Source: Undibacterium hunanense (GTDB lineage Bacteria > Pseudomonadota > Gammaproteobacteria > Burkholderiales > Burkholderiaceae_D). From it: 64,000 nucleotides of DNA. Below the pieces are notes generated by a model. The model ran no database searches and was not told where the DNA came from. It worked only from the letters and a program-made list of their open reading frames with translations. The stretch is taken from positions 558,001 through 622,000 of the forward strand of contig NZ_JACOGF010000001.1 in assembly GCF_014284335.1 (NCBI RefSeq), read 5' to 3'. A program made the translations under genes and the position numbers. Shown one piece after another: positions 9,001 to 22,442 of the stretch; within the stretch, counting starts at the first letter, position 1; each line of letters begins with the position of its first letter.

Positions 9001-10125
9001 GTGGTAGCAATGCAATCTGAACAGACCTCATCGCTTTGGCACTTCGACGCATTAGACTCGCTCGCGGGTATGGCTTTCGTGAGTCGCACAGATACGAATA
9101 GCGACAATGATAACGTCGTGTTTTTTTGCCCACCAGCCTTTCAGCCGGAATTGGTCGGTCGATCTTCTATCGCACTGGGTGCGACCCGAGGTAGCTTTCA
9201 GGGCGGACTGATCATCGAGGGCGAGGAAGTCGGTTTTCCATCGCTCGCCGCTGCCGGTGAATTCGTCCGCCGCGCTTACGTCCGGGGCTCAGCGGGGGAT
9301 GGTGGCGAGCCAGATGCGGGTGGTGAACCGAAAAACTCTGGACCAGACCCGCAGGACCCCGCCCGGGAAAAATCAGAGCGACCCTCGCAAGATCCCAGCC
9401 CCGCGTTGACAGCGCTCGTTACCGATATGGTTCGTTTTCGCGAATCCGTCGCAAAGTGCAAATTTGGTGAAATCCATCCCATGGAGTGGAGCACGCCACC
9501 AACGTCCGCCACGAATATGAGGACCAGAGACATCCTGATCAGTGGTGCAGCACATATCTTCTTCGACATCTTCTATCAACGGCCTTCGATCCCATGGAAC
9601 GATTTACGGCACTCCATTTTTCAATTCGGCACGATTCTCTGGACAATGGGACTGAGATTGTCGGACTTAAAAGAGCAACTCGATAGATTATATCCAGGTT
9701 TTCATGGTGGTTATTTACTGTTAAAAATACAGATTCAATTGGAACATAGATGGCGCAAGGCACCGTGGAACTTGTATAGCGCCGACCCGCTTGAAATTCT
9801 CAGCCAATTGGCGGCTCCTAACAACGTGACTAGGGTGCTGCGTCCGGACGACCTGCTGGCTTGGCTGAGCATATTCCTTGCGACCCCCGATGATGCATTG
9901 GTTGCGATGTCACCTAGCGAAGGTTTTGAGCGCGCAACTTTCGCGGCGGCAGTGATAGTCAACCAGCGAGATGCATGGCCACTTTGGCTCGAAACAGATG
10001 ATCGATCGGCGGCTATCAGCAAGCTTGAGAACAAAGCATTAACTTGGCTACGAGAACACCTACCTCAAGTAGCTTACTGTAAGGCATTCGAAGTGGCGCT
10101 TGCATCCATGGGGCGTCAGCGGTAA
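9001..10125 (+). CDS. Island gene 3: unknown two-domain protein
   Basis: A 374-residue protein with no recognised family. A small N-terminal domain (about 10-100) ends in FPSLAAAGEFVRRAYVRGSA. A disordered Pro/Asp/Glu/Ser-rich linker follows (about 100-135), then a mostly helical C-terminal domain (136-374) rich in Trp (e.g. LRPDDLLAWLSIFL, DAWPLWLE). The GTG at 9001 is chosen because a good Shine-Dalgarno (AAAGGAG) lies 7 bases before it; the alternative ATG at 9010 is too far away. Only 3 bases separate it from gene 2, so the three genes form one operon. Confidence 0.75.
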   Translation: MVAMQSEQTSSLWHFDALDSLAGMAFVSRTDTNSDNDNVVFFCPPAFQPELVGRSSIALGATRGSFQGGLIIEGEEVGFPSLAAAGEFVRRAYVRGSAGDGGEPDAGGEPKNSGPDPQDPAREKSERPSQDPSPALTALVTDMVRFRESVAKCKFGEIHPMEWSTPPTSATNMRTRDILISGAAHIFFDIFYQRPSIPWNDLRHSIFQFGTILWTMGLRLSDLKEQLDRLYPGFHGGYLLLKIQIQLEHRWRKAPWNLYSADPLEILSQLAAPNNVTRVLRPDDLLAWLSIFLATPDDALVAMSPSEGFERATFAAAVIVNQRDAWPLWLETDDRSAAISKLENKALTWLREHLPQVAYCKAFEVALASMGRQR

Positions 10126-10742
10126 GTTGACCACTCAAATCGCGTGGCTTTTGTACGTCGCAGGCGAAGGACGAATTAAAGAAAAATTCACTATCAGGAT
10201 TAAACCTTTCAATTTTGACATGCTTCAACACGGCGGCAGCTTGGATACGATACTTCTATCACAAACAATGCGGTTACCTGAATGCCTGATAGTAGCCTGG
10301 CCTAGGGTCGAGTTATTCTTGAAACGGCCGTTGATGATTTTGATGCCGCCTTGACACGCAGGTAGAAAATTTGCGCGCACCCTTCTAAATGCCAGAAGCT
10401 CTTTTGCGTCACAGCAATAGTTTTAGACTCGGCTATCCCTTCATGCGAAATTAACTTAATAGCCACACAATGACTGAAACGCTGACATGTTGATGAATGC
10501 TTTTTTTGAACCTGTTCATTTGTACAAAAATACCTATATTCGAGCACAAGACACAAATACCAGGGCGGATTGACCTAAACACCTGTCTGAATATTCACAG
10601 AAGAATATGATGCACATCAAGGCAAATTCTGCTGCTGTCTGGCAGCATGGCACATCTGCCATGCCTGCTTGAGACCAGTACCGTCTGGAAAACCGCCACA
10701 GCAAGCCTGTATTTGCTTATGCGCAAACTATATAAGCCTGAT
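10126..10742. other. Gene-free right flank of the island
   Basis: Together with the fdxA promoter and leader this makes about 720 bases without a convincing gene between the island operon and fdxA. Short open frames here lack start signals and family features. A perfect 8-bp hairpin with a 4-nt loop (GCATGGCA-CATC-TGCCATGC, 10645-10664) is present without a following T-run. I see no tRNA, integrase fragment or obvious attachment-site repeat. Confidence 0.6.
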
Positions 10743-10771
10743 TTGTGGGAACTGCTAAATTGCCTTAAAAT
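10743..10771 (+). promoter_or_regulatory. Predicted fdxA promoter
   Basis: TTGTGG (10743-10748) and TAAAAT (10766-10771) with a 17-base spacer, about 75 bases before the fdxA ATG. Moderate match to sigma-70 consensus. Confidence 0.4.
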
Positions 10772-10845
10772 ACAAGGCTTTGCAGCCCTGCGCCTATTTT
10801 TGCGCTTTGGCTGTGCCTAAATATCGAATTTTAGATTGGACTGTT

Positions 10846-11169
10846 ATGACCCACGTTGTGACCGAATCCTGCATCCGCTGCCGTTATACTGATTGTGTGG
10901 ATGTGTGCCCGGTGGACTGTTTCCGTGCTGGCCCGAATTTCCTGATTATTGATCCGGATGAATGCATAGATTGCGCCGTTTGCGTCGCAGAGTGTCCTGC
11001 CAACGCCATTTTTGCAGAAGAAGACGTGCCGGCAGATCAACAGCAATTCATCAAGATCAATGCCGATCTGACACGCAAATGGCCGTCGATTACCAAGACC
11101 GTTCCACCTTTGGCAGACGCCGATGACTGGAAAGATGTCAAAGACAAATTGCAATACCTGGAAAGATAA
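10846..11169 (+). CDS. fdxA: 7Fe-8S ferredoxin FdxA
   Basis: A 107-residue Azotobacter FdI-type ferredoxin carrying one [3Fe-4S] and one [4Fe-4S] cluster. The cysteine pattern fits exactly: C9, C17 and C50 for the 3Fe cluster; C21, C40, C43 and C46 for the 4Fe cluster; plus the extra C12 and C25 seen in the family. The ATG at 10846 (MTHVVTESCIRC) is the family start; a longer frame would add 22 residues. The next gene is a ferredoxin-NADP reductase on the same strand, its likely redox partner. Confidence 0.95.
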   Translation: MTHVVTESCIRCRYTDCVDVCPVDCFRAGPNFLIIDPDECIDCAVCVAECPANAIFAEEDVPADQQQFIKINADLTRKWPSITKTVPPLADADDWKDVKDKLQYLER

Positions 11170-11243
11170 GTATCAGGGAAATCAATACGGGCTTTTGCTA
11201 ATCGGCTCAAACAAATCCGCAATATCAGGAATCATCTCGTCGT

Positions 11244-12314
11244 ATGGAAAACAAACAAACTACTGCGGCCAATGCCGCCATTGAAGCAGATGCAGTCATC
11301 ATCGGCGCAGGTCCAGTTGGCCTGTTCCAGGTGTTCGAACTTGGCTTGCTTGAAATAAAAGCACACGTTATTGATTCGCTGGCTGTCGTCGGCGGTCAGT
11401 GCGTTGAGCTGTATCCGGACAAACCGATTTACGACATCCCTGCCGTACCGGTCTGTACCGGACAGGAACTGACAGACAATCTGTTGAAACAGATAGAACC
11501 TTTTGAACCGACCTTCCATCTGGGTCAGGAAGTAACCCTGGTCGAACGCCGTGAAGATGGCCGTTTTGATCTGGAAACATCGACAGGCACACGTTTCATC
11601 ACCAAAACCATTTTCATCGCTGCCGGTGTTGGTTCCTTCCAGCCACGCACTTTGAAAGTCGAAGGCATAGAAGCGTTTGAAAACAAACAGGTCTTCTACC
11701 GCGTCAAAGATCCTACCCAGTTCCATGGTAAAAACCTGGTGATCTGCGGTGGTGGTGACTCTGCCCTTGACTGGGCGCTGAATCTGGTCGGCAAGGCTGA
11801 GTCCGTGGTGGTATTGCACCGTCGCGAAGATTTCCGTGCTGCGCCTGCGTCTGTCGCCAAGATGAAAGAATTGTGCGACAACTATGAAATGCAATTGACC
11901 ATAGGTCAGGTCACAGGCATCGAAACCAAAGATGATCTGCTGTCCGAAATCAAGGTCACTGGCGCCGATGGCGTGACCCGTCGCATGCCGCTGGACACTC
12001 TGCTGGTCTTCTTTGGTCTGTCACCAAAGCTCGGCCCTATCGCCGAATGGGGTCTGGACATAGAACGCAAGCAATTGAAGGTCGTGAACACTGAAAAGTT
12101 CGAGACCAATGTACCCGGCATTTTTGCGGTAGGTGACATCAATACTTACCCAGGCAAGAAAAAACTCATCCTGTCCGGCTTCCATGAAGCGGCCCTGGCT
12201 GCTTTTGGTGCTGCACCGTATATTTTCCCTGACAAGAAAATCCACATGCAATACACCACGACTTCACCAAAGCTGCACAAGATCCTGGGTGTGGAAACAC
12301 CGGTTTTCGATTAA
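11244..12314 (+). CDS. Ferredoxin-NADP(+) reductase, thioredoxin-reductase-like type
   Basis: A 356-residue flavoprotein of the TrxR-like ferredoxin/flavodoxin-NADP+ reductase family (FNR2/YumC type). The FAD motif [11 protein letters not shown] begins near residue 19, [16 protein letters not shown] near 50, the NAD(P) motif [13 protein letters not shown] at about 166, and the C-terminal FAD site [13 protein letters not shown] near 297. No redox-active CxxC is present, which separates it from thioredoxin reductase. It sits 74 bases after fdxA and is followed by a strong terminator, so the two probably form a small electron-transfer unit that moves electrons between NADPH and ferredoxin. Confidence 0.9.
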   Translation: MENKQTTAANAAIEADAVIIGAGPVGLFQVFELGLLEIKAHVIDSLAVVGGQCVELYPDKPIYDIPAVPVCTGQELTDNLLKQIEPFEPTFHLGQEVTLVERREDGRFDLETSTGTRFITKTIFIAAGVGSFQPRTLKVEGIEAFENKQVFYRVKDPTQFHGKNLVICGGGDSALDWALNLVGKAESVVVLHRREDFRAAPASVAKMKELCDNYEMQLTIGQVTGIETKDDLLSEIKVTGADGVTRRMPLDTLLVFFGLSPKLGPIAEWGLDIERKQLKVVNTEKFETNVPGIFAVGDINTYPGKKKLILSGFHEAALAAFGAAPYIFPDKKIHMQYTTTSPKLHKILGVETPVFD

Positions 12315-12334
12315 ATCGACGGCCAGCCAAACAA

Positions 12335-12368
12335 AAAAAAGCGCAAAGAAATTTCTTTGCGCTTTTTT
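12335..12368. terminator. Bidirectional intrinsic terminator
   Basis: A perfect palindrome of two 17-base arms (12335-12351 and 12352-12368) with GCGC at its core and A6/T6 on the outside, between the FNR gene and the convergent HD-GYP gene. Confidence 0.9.
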
Positions 12369-12424
12369 GTTTTTGACAGCGAATCATTGTTCACAGTTGC
12401 ACTCCATACTGCAACCGCATGCCA

Positions 12425-13549
12425 TCAATTTATCGGTACATAGGATTCTGATTCCCTGAATTGATGGGCAATCTGATTAAATTCATCCGAAATCTGCAGG
12501 AAGGCTTCCAGGATGTCCGGATCAAAATGACTGCCACTCCCCTTGCGCATGATATCAATCGCTTCCTCGTGGCTGAATGCCGGTTTATAGACGCGTTTGG
12601 AGATCAGGGCATCATACACATCTGCCACTGCCATTAAACGCGCAGACAGCGGTATGGCATCACCTGCCAGGTTTTCCGGATAGCCTGAGCCATCCCACTT
12701 TTCCTGATGCGAATAGGTAATTTCACGGGCAAACTGCAGAAACTCATTACTTTCACCCAGATAGGTCTCTACCGAAATGATGGTTTCGCGGCCATAGACG
12801 GTATGCAGTTTCATGACTTCAAACTCTTCAGACGTCAGCTTGTCCGGTTTCAGCAAGATATTGTCTGGTATGCCGACCTTGCCGATATCGTGCAAAGGCG
12901 CAGATTTATACAGTAGCTCTATATTTTCATCTGTCAGTTCAGCATGAAAACGCGGGTGATTCTGCAATTTGCGCGCCAGCGCAGCGACATAGTTTTGTGT
13001 GCGCCGGATATGGTTGCCTGTTTCATTATCGCGGGTCTCGGCCAGTGAGGCCATGGCCATGATGATGGCGTCCTGCATCTTGCCCAGCTTGCGGGTGCGG
13101 TCTTGCACCAGGCTTTCCAGATGCTTGTTCTGGTCTTGCAGCAAATGGCGTGCACGTACCAGATTAAGCTGGGTTGCCACGCGCGCCAGTACGATGGGAG
13201 GACTGATAGGCTTACTGATGTAGTCGACCGCCCCCAGGCGCAAGCCCATTTCCTCATCCTGCACCTGGCTCTTGGCCGTCAGAAAGATGATGGGTATGTC
13301 CGCCGTAGCCGGATCAGCTTTCAGGCGACGGCAGGTTTCATAGCCATCCATTTCCGGCATCATGACATCCAGCAGTATCAGATCAGGCCCGGGCAGGCTG
13401 GATGCGATCTGCAAGGCCTTCAGGCCATTGGTGGCAATCTTTATCTTGTACTGGTCTTTCAGCAAACCCGACAGCAGGGAGATATTGTCCGGCGTATCGT
13501 CGACAATCAACACTACCTGCTTCGCATTATGGTCGAACATTTCACTCAT
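12425..13549 (-). CDS. RpfG-like response regulator with HD-GYP c-di-GMP phosphodiesterase domain
   Basis: A 374-residue two-domain protein. The N-terminal receiver has the DD pair at 17-18, the phospho-acceptor Asp61 in LLDVMMPEMDGYE, and the Lys in ISKPIS. A short coiled-coil linker (about 135-160) leads to an HD-GYP domain with NHIRRTQNYVAALA, the metal site LHDIGKVGIPD (HD at 220-221), and HQEKWDGSGYP (GYP 289-291). HD-GYP proteins hydrolyse cyclic di-GMP. It lies 63 bases downstream of the giant hybrid kinase on the same strand, and is its probable phosphorelay output. Confidence 0.93.
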   Translation of the reverse strand: MSEMFDHNAKQVVLIVDDTPDNISLLSGLLKDQYKIKIATNGLKALQIASSLPGPDLILLDVMMPEMDGYETCRRLKADPATADIPIIFLTAKSQVQDEEMGLRLGAVDYISKPISPPIVLARVATQLNLVRARHLLQDQNKHLESLVQDRTRKLGKMQDAIIMAMASLAETRDNETGNHIRRTQNYVAALARKLQNHPRFHAELTDENIELLYKSAPLHDIGKVGIPDNILLKPDKLTSEEFEVMKLHTVYGRETIISVETYLGESNEFLQFAREITYSHQEKWDGSGYPENLAGDAIPLSARLMAVADVYDALISKRVYKPAFSHEEAIDIMRKGSGSHFDPDILEAFLQISDEFNQIAHQFRESESYVPIN

Positions 13550-13612
13550 GTTTTACCCCGATTGCTAGTATCGCTTCCTGTGAAGCCGATAACTCCGGAT
13601 TGATTCATCAAA

Positions 13613-17905
<4,293 letters not shown>

Positions 17906-18471
17906 TCTGCTCAGCTCTTCAGAAAGAAATCATGCCATCCCACATGGGTGTGACCAGTCATGTTGCCAGTCTTCATCTTGTCCATATTGTCTTTTATTGT
18001 CGTTACTTGTCCGCCCCGCAAATACAGGGCCAACAGGACGATACAACACTGGACACTGGACTTTTGACATTGTATTTGTATATCTACAAGACAAACTCAT
18101 TTATCTGCATCTTTTCCCGCCATGTGTATCTTCGTTGGCACCAGCTCATGTGGGCGGGATTGGCAGCGACATTAAAACCTGCACATACAACACAAATTTG
18201 CCTCCGAACCGCGCAAGGCTTTCCGCTTATTTTGAAAAAATAACTTGGATTTCAACTTTTCCACAAGAAATAATTGTACATAAATCAATAATTTAACACT
18301 AATTCACAACATCAAGTTATGCAAATACTTTGGCGGGCCACAAATTTTTAAAACTGGTTTATGATGCATTGCAACAGTTTGACTTAAGTGTTTTTCTCAG
18401 CCACTACATTTCAGCGACAGCCAGGTCTGTGGCAAGAAATAATTGATGGCACCCTATTCGAAAGATTCACT
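17906..18471. other. Divergent regulatory region between the hybrid kinase and phaZ
   Basis: About 565 bases without a supported gene. Small open frames on the + strand (17932-18296) have no family features. The half near phaZ (18230-18360) is very A+T-rich and likely holds its promoter. A TTGACT at 18379-18384 is present, but the nearest -10-like TACATT (18405-18410) is 20 bases away, so I do not assign it. Confidence 0.5.
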
Positions 18472-19707
18472 ATGCTTTATCAACTTCATGAGCTCAATCG
18501 TGCGTTTCTGAATCCACTGACACAGTGGGCAGAAGCCTCATCCAAACTGTTTACCAACCCTGTGTCGCCACTGGCACACACGCCTTATTCGCAGAGAATC
18601 GCAGCTGGCTATGAGTTGCTGTTCCGCCTGGGCAAAGATTACGAAAAACCGGAATTCGGCATCACCTCCACCACCATTGATGGTCAAGAGGTCGAAATTG
18701 CGCAAAGCACTGCTGTCATCAAACCTTTCTGCAAATTGCTGCACTTCAAAAAAGTGCTGAGCGACAAGGAAAAAACCAAACTCAATCAACCCAAGGTATT
18801 GCTGGTGGCACCATTGTCCGGCCATCACTCAACACTCTTGCGTGATACCGTGCGTGGCCTGCTGCCCAAGCATGACGTGTATATCACCGACTGGACAGAT
18901 GCACGCATGGTGCCGCTGTCTGCCGGCGCTTTTCATCTGCATGACTATATCTACTACGTCCAGGATTTCATTCGCTTTTTGGGTCTGGGTACGCATGTCA
19001 TTTCCGTCTGCCAGCCTACCGTACCGGTACTGGCCGCCATTTCGCTGATGGCAACCGCAAAAGACCCGATGCTGCCAAAGACCATGACGATGATGGGTGG
19101 CCCGATTGATCCACGCAAATCACCTACCCAGGTCAATAATCTGGCGACAGAGAAAAAATTCTCGTGGTTTGAAAATACCGTGATTTATAGCGTCCCGGCT
19201 AACTATCCTGGCTATGGCCGCAAGGTGTACCCTGGCTTCCTGCAGCACACTGGCTTCGTTGCCATGAATCCGGATCGCCATGCCCAAAGCCACTGGGATT
19301 ACTATCAGCATCTGGTTCAGGGTGATGATGAATCGGCAGAACAGCATCGCAAGTTTTACAATGAATACAATGCCGTACTGGACATGCCCGCAGAATACTA
19401 TCTGGAAACCATCAAGACCGTGTTCCAGGAATTCCGCCTGCCAACCGGAACCTGGGAAGTCGAGGGCAAACTGGTCAGGCCGCAAGACATCAAGAATGTC
19501 GCCCTGTTCACAGTAGAAGGTGAACTGGATGATATTTCAGGTGCCGGTCAAACCCAGGCTGCCCATGATCTGTGCAGCAGCATTCCTGCCAGCATGAAAC
19601 AGGATTATGTGGCACCTGGTGCCGGTCACTACGGCATTTTCTCTGGCCGTCGCTGGCGCGATATCATCTGTCCGAAAATTGGCGATTTCATCAAGCAACA
19701 CTCCTGA
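18472..19707 (+). CDS. phaZ: Intracellular polyhydroxybutyrate depolymerase
   Basis: A 411-residue intracellular PHB depolymerase of the Ralstonia PhaZ1 type, which mobilises stored native PHB granules. The nucleophile motif is ISVCQPTVPV with Cys180 in place of the serine of ordinary lipases, as known for this family. The GHYGIFSGRRWRDIICP segment near the C-terminus holds the conserved His. There is no signal peptide, in line with a cytosolic granule enzyme. The ATG at 18472 (MLYQLHELNRAFLNP) matches the family start; a longer frame from 18388 adds 28 unlikely residues. Monocistronic, with its own terminator. Confidence 0.93.
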   Translation: MLYQLHELNRAFLNPLTQWAEASSKLFTNPVSPLAHTPYSQRIAAGYELLFRLGKDYEKPEFGITSTTIDGQEVEIAQSTAVIKPFCKLLHFKKVLSDKEKTKLNQPKVLLVAPLSGHHSTLLRDTVRGLLPKHDVYITDWTDARMVPLSAGAFHLHDYIYYVQDFIRFLGLGTHVISVCQPTVPVLAAISLMATAKDPMLPKTMTMMGGPIDPRKSPTQVNNLATEKKFSWFENTVIYSVPANYPGYGRKVYPGFLQHTGFVAMNPDRHAQSHWDYYQHLVQGDDESAEQHRKFYNEYNAVLDMPAEYYLETIKTVFQEFRLPTGTWEVEGKLVRPQDIKNVALFTVEGELDDISGAGQTQAAHDLCSSIPASMKQDYVAPGAGHYGIFSGRRWRDIICPKIGDFIKQHS

Positions 19708-19735
19708 TCGCATCAGGCAGCATTAATCCATCACA

Positions 19736-19773
19736 AGCAAAGCCACTGTCTGTAAAGCCAGTGGCTTTTTTGT
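19736..19773 (+). terminator. Intrinsic terminator of phaZ
   Basis: 10-bp stem (19739-19748 with 19759-19768, AAAGCCACTG/CAGTGGCTTT), then a T-run. Confidence 0.85.
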
Positions 19774-19824
19774 TTGTCGGCCTGCGGCTTTCGGCGGATA
19801 ATCACGGCTCTCCACCGTTTTTTT

Positions 19825-20520
19825 ATGATGCCCGTGCCACTTTCCCTTGCCGACCAGTTAGAAAACGCATTGCCGCAAACCCAGTGCACCAAATGCGGTT
19901 ACCCAGCCTGCCGCCCCTATGCAGAAGCCATTGCCGACGGCACAGCCAGTTACAACCAGTGCCCTCCCGGTGGACAGGAAGGCATACAGCGCCTGGCACA
20001 TATCCTGGGCAAACCACTGATAGCACTGGACACCAGCCATGGTCATGAGCGCGAACGCCCGGTTGCGGTGATAGAAGAAGCCTACTGCATAGGCTGTACG
20101 CTGTGTATACAGGCCTGCCCGGTCGATGCCATCATCGGTGCGCCAAAGCAGATGCATACGATTATCACCGCACTGTGCACCGGCTGCGATCTGTGCGTGG
20201 CACCCTGCCCGGTCGACTGTATCAGCATGCTGCCGCTAACATCAGGAAAAACCGGCTGGGACGCGTGGAGTGCAGAGCAGGCCAGCCACGCACGCCAGCA
20301 ATTTCATTTCCGGCAGCAACGCTTATTAAGAGAAAAACAGGACAATGATGAGCGACTGGCAGCCAAGGCGGCGGCCAAACTGATCGCACTGGAAGCAGAA
20401 CCGGCACTCAGCCCGGAAGAAATCGCCAGCAAGGAACGCAAGAAAGCGATTATCGCTGCCGCTATTGAAAGAGCACGCCTGAAAAAATTGCAAACCCAGC
20501 CCGAGGACAATAAAGAATGA
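19825..20520 (+). CDS. rnfB: RnfB-like electron-transport ferredoxin (soluble, orphan)
   Basis: A 231-residue iron-sulfur protein. The N-terminal RnfB-type cluster [16 protein letters not shown] is followed by two 4Fe-4S ferredoxin motifs, [16 protein letters not shown] and [16 protein letters not shown], and a charged Lys/Glu/Ala-rich C-terminal helix. The membrane helix that starts true RnfB/RsxB is absent, and no other rnf genes are nearby. In Burkholderiales this form is regularly coupled to nth. Its TGA overlaps the nth ATG by 4 bases. One idea is electron supply or cluster maintenance for the Fe-S enzyme Nth; this is inference. Two adjacent ATGs (19825, 19828) are equally possible. Confidence 0.85.
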   Translation: MMPVPLSLADQLENALPQTQCTKCGYPACRPYAEAIADGTASYNQCPPGGQEGIQRLAHILGKPLIALDTSHGHERERPVAVIEEAYCIGCTLCIQACPVDAIIGAPKQMHTIITALCTGCDLCVAPCPVDCISMLPLTSGKTGWDAWSAEQASHARQQFHFRQQRLLREKQDNDERLAAKAAAKLIALEAEPALSPEEIASKERKKAIIAAAIERARLKKLQTQPEDNKE

Positions 20521-21164
20521 ATGCGGCCAAACGTCACGCCATTTTCACCCGCCTGCAGCAACAAAATCCGCATCCAACCACTGAGCTGGAATACACGACA
20601 CCGTTTGAACTGCTGATTGCCGTTTTACTGTCAGCACAGGCAACCGATGTCTCGGTCAACAAAGCCACGCGACTGCTATACCCGGTCGCCAATACCCCCG
20701 CCACGATTCATGCGCTTGGTGTGGACGGCCTGATCCCCTACATACAGACGATAGGTCTGTTCCGCACCAAGGCCAGGAACGTGATCGAGACTTGCCGCAT
20801 ACTGATGACTGAGCATGACAGCGAAGTTCCACGCGAACGCGAAGCACTCGAAGCCTTGCCAGGTGTGGGCAGGAAGACCGCCAATGTGGTCATGAATACC
20901 GCTTTCGGCGAGCCTACCATCGCGGTCGATACGCATATCTTCCGCGTATCCAACCGCACAGGCATTGCACCCGGGAAGAATGTCGATATCGTCGAAGAAA
21001 AATTAATGAAGTTTGTACCGGCAGAGTTCAGGCTGGATGCCCATCACTGGCTGATTTTGCATGGACGCTATACCTGCATCGCCAGAAAACCCAAGTGCTG
21101 GAATTGCATGATTGCCGATCTGTGTGAATTCAAACAAAAGACGCCGCTACCTGAAACCGTATGA
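20517..21164 (+). CDS. nth: Endonuclease III (DNA glycosylase/AP lyase)
   Basis: A 215-residue base-excision-repair enzyme that removes oxidised pyrimidines. The helix-hairpin-helix [14 protein letters not shown] carries the catalytic Lys, and the catalytic Asp sits in [12 protein letters not shown]. The four Cys of the [4Fe-4S] cluster follow the C-x6-C-x2-C-x5-C pattern ([17 protein letters not shown]) near the C-terminus. Translationally coupled to rnfB through an ATGA overlap. Confidence 0.97.
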   Translation: MNAAKRHAIFTRLQQQNPHPTTELEYTTPFELLIAVLLSAQATDVSVNKATRLLYPVANTPATIHALGVDGLIPYIQTIGLFRTKARNVIETCRILMTEHDSEVPREREALEALPGVGRKTANVVMNTAFGEPTIAVDTHIFRVSNRTGIAPGKNVDIVEEKLMKFVPAEFRLDAHHWLILHGRYTCIARKPKCWNCMIADLCEFKQKTPLPETV

Positions 21165-21262
21165 AATCACCTGATACACACGCCAGGTAAGTACATCAAA
21201 ACAAAGAGCCTGCATCAACAGCAATGCAGGCTCACTTCAATACTAGCCTTCCGGCAAGATCA

Positions 21263-21844
21263 TCAGACGATCTTGCAAGCCTCATCAAAACTCAAACGTG
21301 GTGAACGTGGGAACAATTGCTGCGCATCGCCATAACCCAGATTGCAAATGAAGTTGACCTTGACACTGCTATCGGCAAAAAAAGCGGCATTGAGCTTGTC
21401 TGCATCAAAACCCGACATCGGGCCACAATCCAGACCCACTGCGCGCGCTGCCAGCATGAAGTAAGCACCCTGCAAGGATGAATTACGGAAAGCCGTCGCA
21501 TCGATTGCTGCCTGATTACCGGCGAACCAGGAACGGGCATCAGCGTGCGGGAACAACTGTGGCAGTTTTTCGAAAAATTCCATATCCATGCCTATGATGG
21601 CAGTCACTGGCGCAGTTTTGGTTTTTTCAAAATTACCCTGAGAAACGCAAGCCAGGAATTTTTGCTTTTCAGCGTCAGATCTGACGAACACGATACGTGC
21701 AGGCGAACAATTGGCAGAGGTAGAACCCCACTTCATCAAATCATATATTTCCTGCAACTGCGCATCTGTTACCGGCTTGTCAAGCCAGGCATTATGTGTA
21801 CGAGCAGTAGTAAACAATGTGTCAAGCGCTTCTTTGGATAACAT
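21263..21844 (-). CDS. RutE/YdfN-type nitroreductase (malonic semialdehyde reductase family)
   Basis: A 193-residue FMN-dependent nitroreductase-fold protein. Features of the RutE (HadB/RutE) family: [13 protein letters not shown] near residue 14, the [20 protein letters not shown]-binding segment, and the [20 protein letters not shown] segment. RutE reduces malonic semialdehyde in pyrimidine breakdown, but no rut genes lie nearby, so a general NAD(P)H-dependent reductase role is as likely. Start with [11 protein letters not shown] at 21844. Confidence 0.85.
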   Translation of the reverse strand: MLSKEALDTLFTTARTHNAWLDKPVTDAQLQEIYDLMKWGSTSANCSPARIVFVRSDAEKQKFLACVSQGNFEKTKTAPVTAIIGMDMEFFEKLPQLFPHADARSWFAGNQAAIDATAFRNSSLQGAYFMLAARAVGLDCGPMSGFDADKLNAAFFADSSVKVNFICNLGYGDAQQLFPRSPRLSFDEACKIV

Positions 21845-21956
21845 GGGCTATTCCTTTCAAATAATGAAAGGATAATAACCGAAGTCGGTGAAAGCTTCAG
21901 GGCAGCAAAATAAAATACCTTTTACAATAGCGGCACTTACTATTTTGGACTCGTTC

Positions 21957-22385
21957 ATGTTCACCCCCAGCCAGCACGATGTACGCCGTTTTTTTTGTGA
22001 AACCTTCCGCAAAAGCCATGAAAGCCTGGTGCTGACACCGCTGGAAATGATTGCTGCCGACTGGATTAGCCAACATCCGGAATATGCGGAAGCCCTGAGC
22101 GATGTCGAAGCCGCCCTGGAAACCGATTACAGCGTTGACCAGGGACAAACCAACCCCTTCCTGCATCTGTCCATGCACCTGTCGATTGCCGAACAGATTT
22201 CTGTGGATCAGCCACCCGGTGTCAGACAAGCATTCCAGATTCTGGCAAGGAGAAACAATTCAGAACACGAAGCCCATCATGAAATCATGGAATGCCTGGG
22301 TGAAATGATATGGAATTCACAAAGAACTGGCCTGCCACCAGATGGACAAGCGTATATTGATGCCCTGAAAAAACGCTGCAGTTAA
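21957..22385 (+). CDS. DUF1841 family protein
   Basis: A 142-residue cytoplasmic protein of the DUF1841 family, common in beta- and gammaproteobacteria and of unknown function. Recognisable parts are the N-terminal MFTPSQHDVRRFFCETFRK, the LTPLEMIAADWI.QHPEYA segment, and NPFLHLSMHLSIAEQ near the middle, followed by HEAHHEIMECLGEMIWN with closely spaced His and Glu. The start at 21957 is chosen on family similarity over a longer frame. Monocistronic; a terminator follows. Confidence 0.85.
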   Translation: MFTPSQHDVRRFFCETFRKSHESLVLTPLEMIAADWISQHPEYAEALSDVEAALETDYSVDQGQTNPFLHLSMHLSIAEQISVDQPPGVRQAFQILARRNNSEHEAHHEIMECLGEMIWNSQRTGLPPDGQAYIDALKKRCS

Positions 22386-22442
22386 ATACCCCAGCAAAAA
22401 GGAAAGCAGCTATACAGGTTCCGAGAAAAACCGGAAGCCAAT

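Noticed and set aside
17932-18296. Two short open frames in the gap before phaZ
   Set aside because: No ribosome binding site, no family resemblance, A+T-rich intergenic composition.
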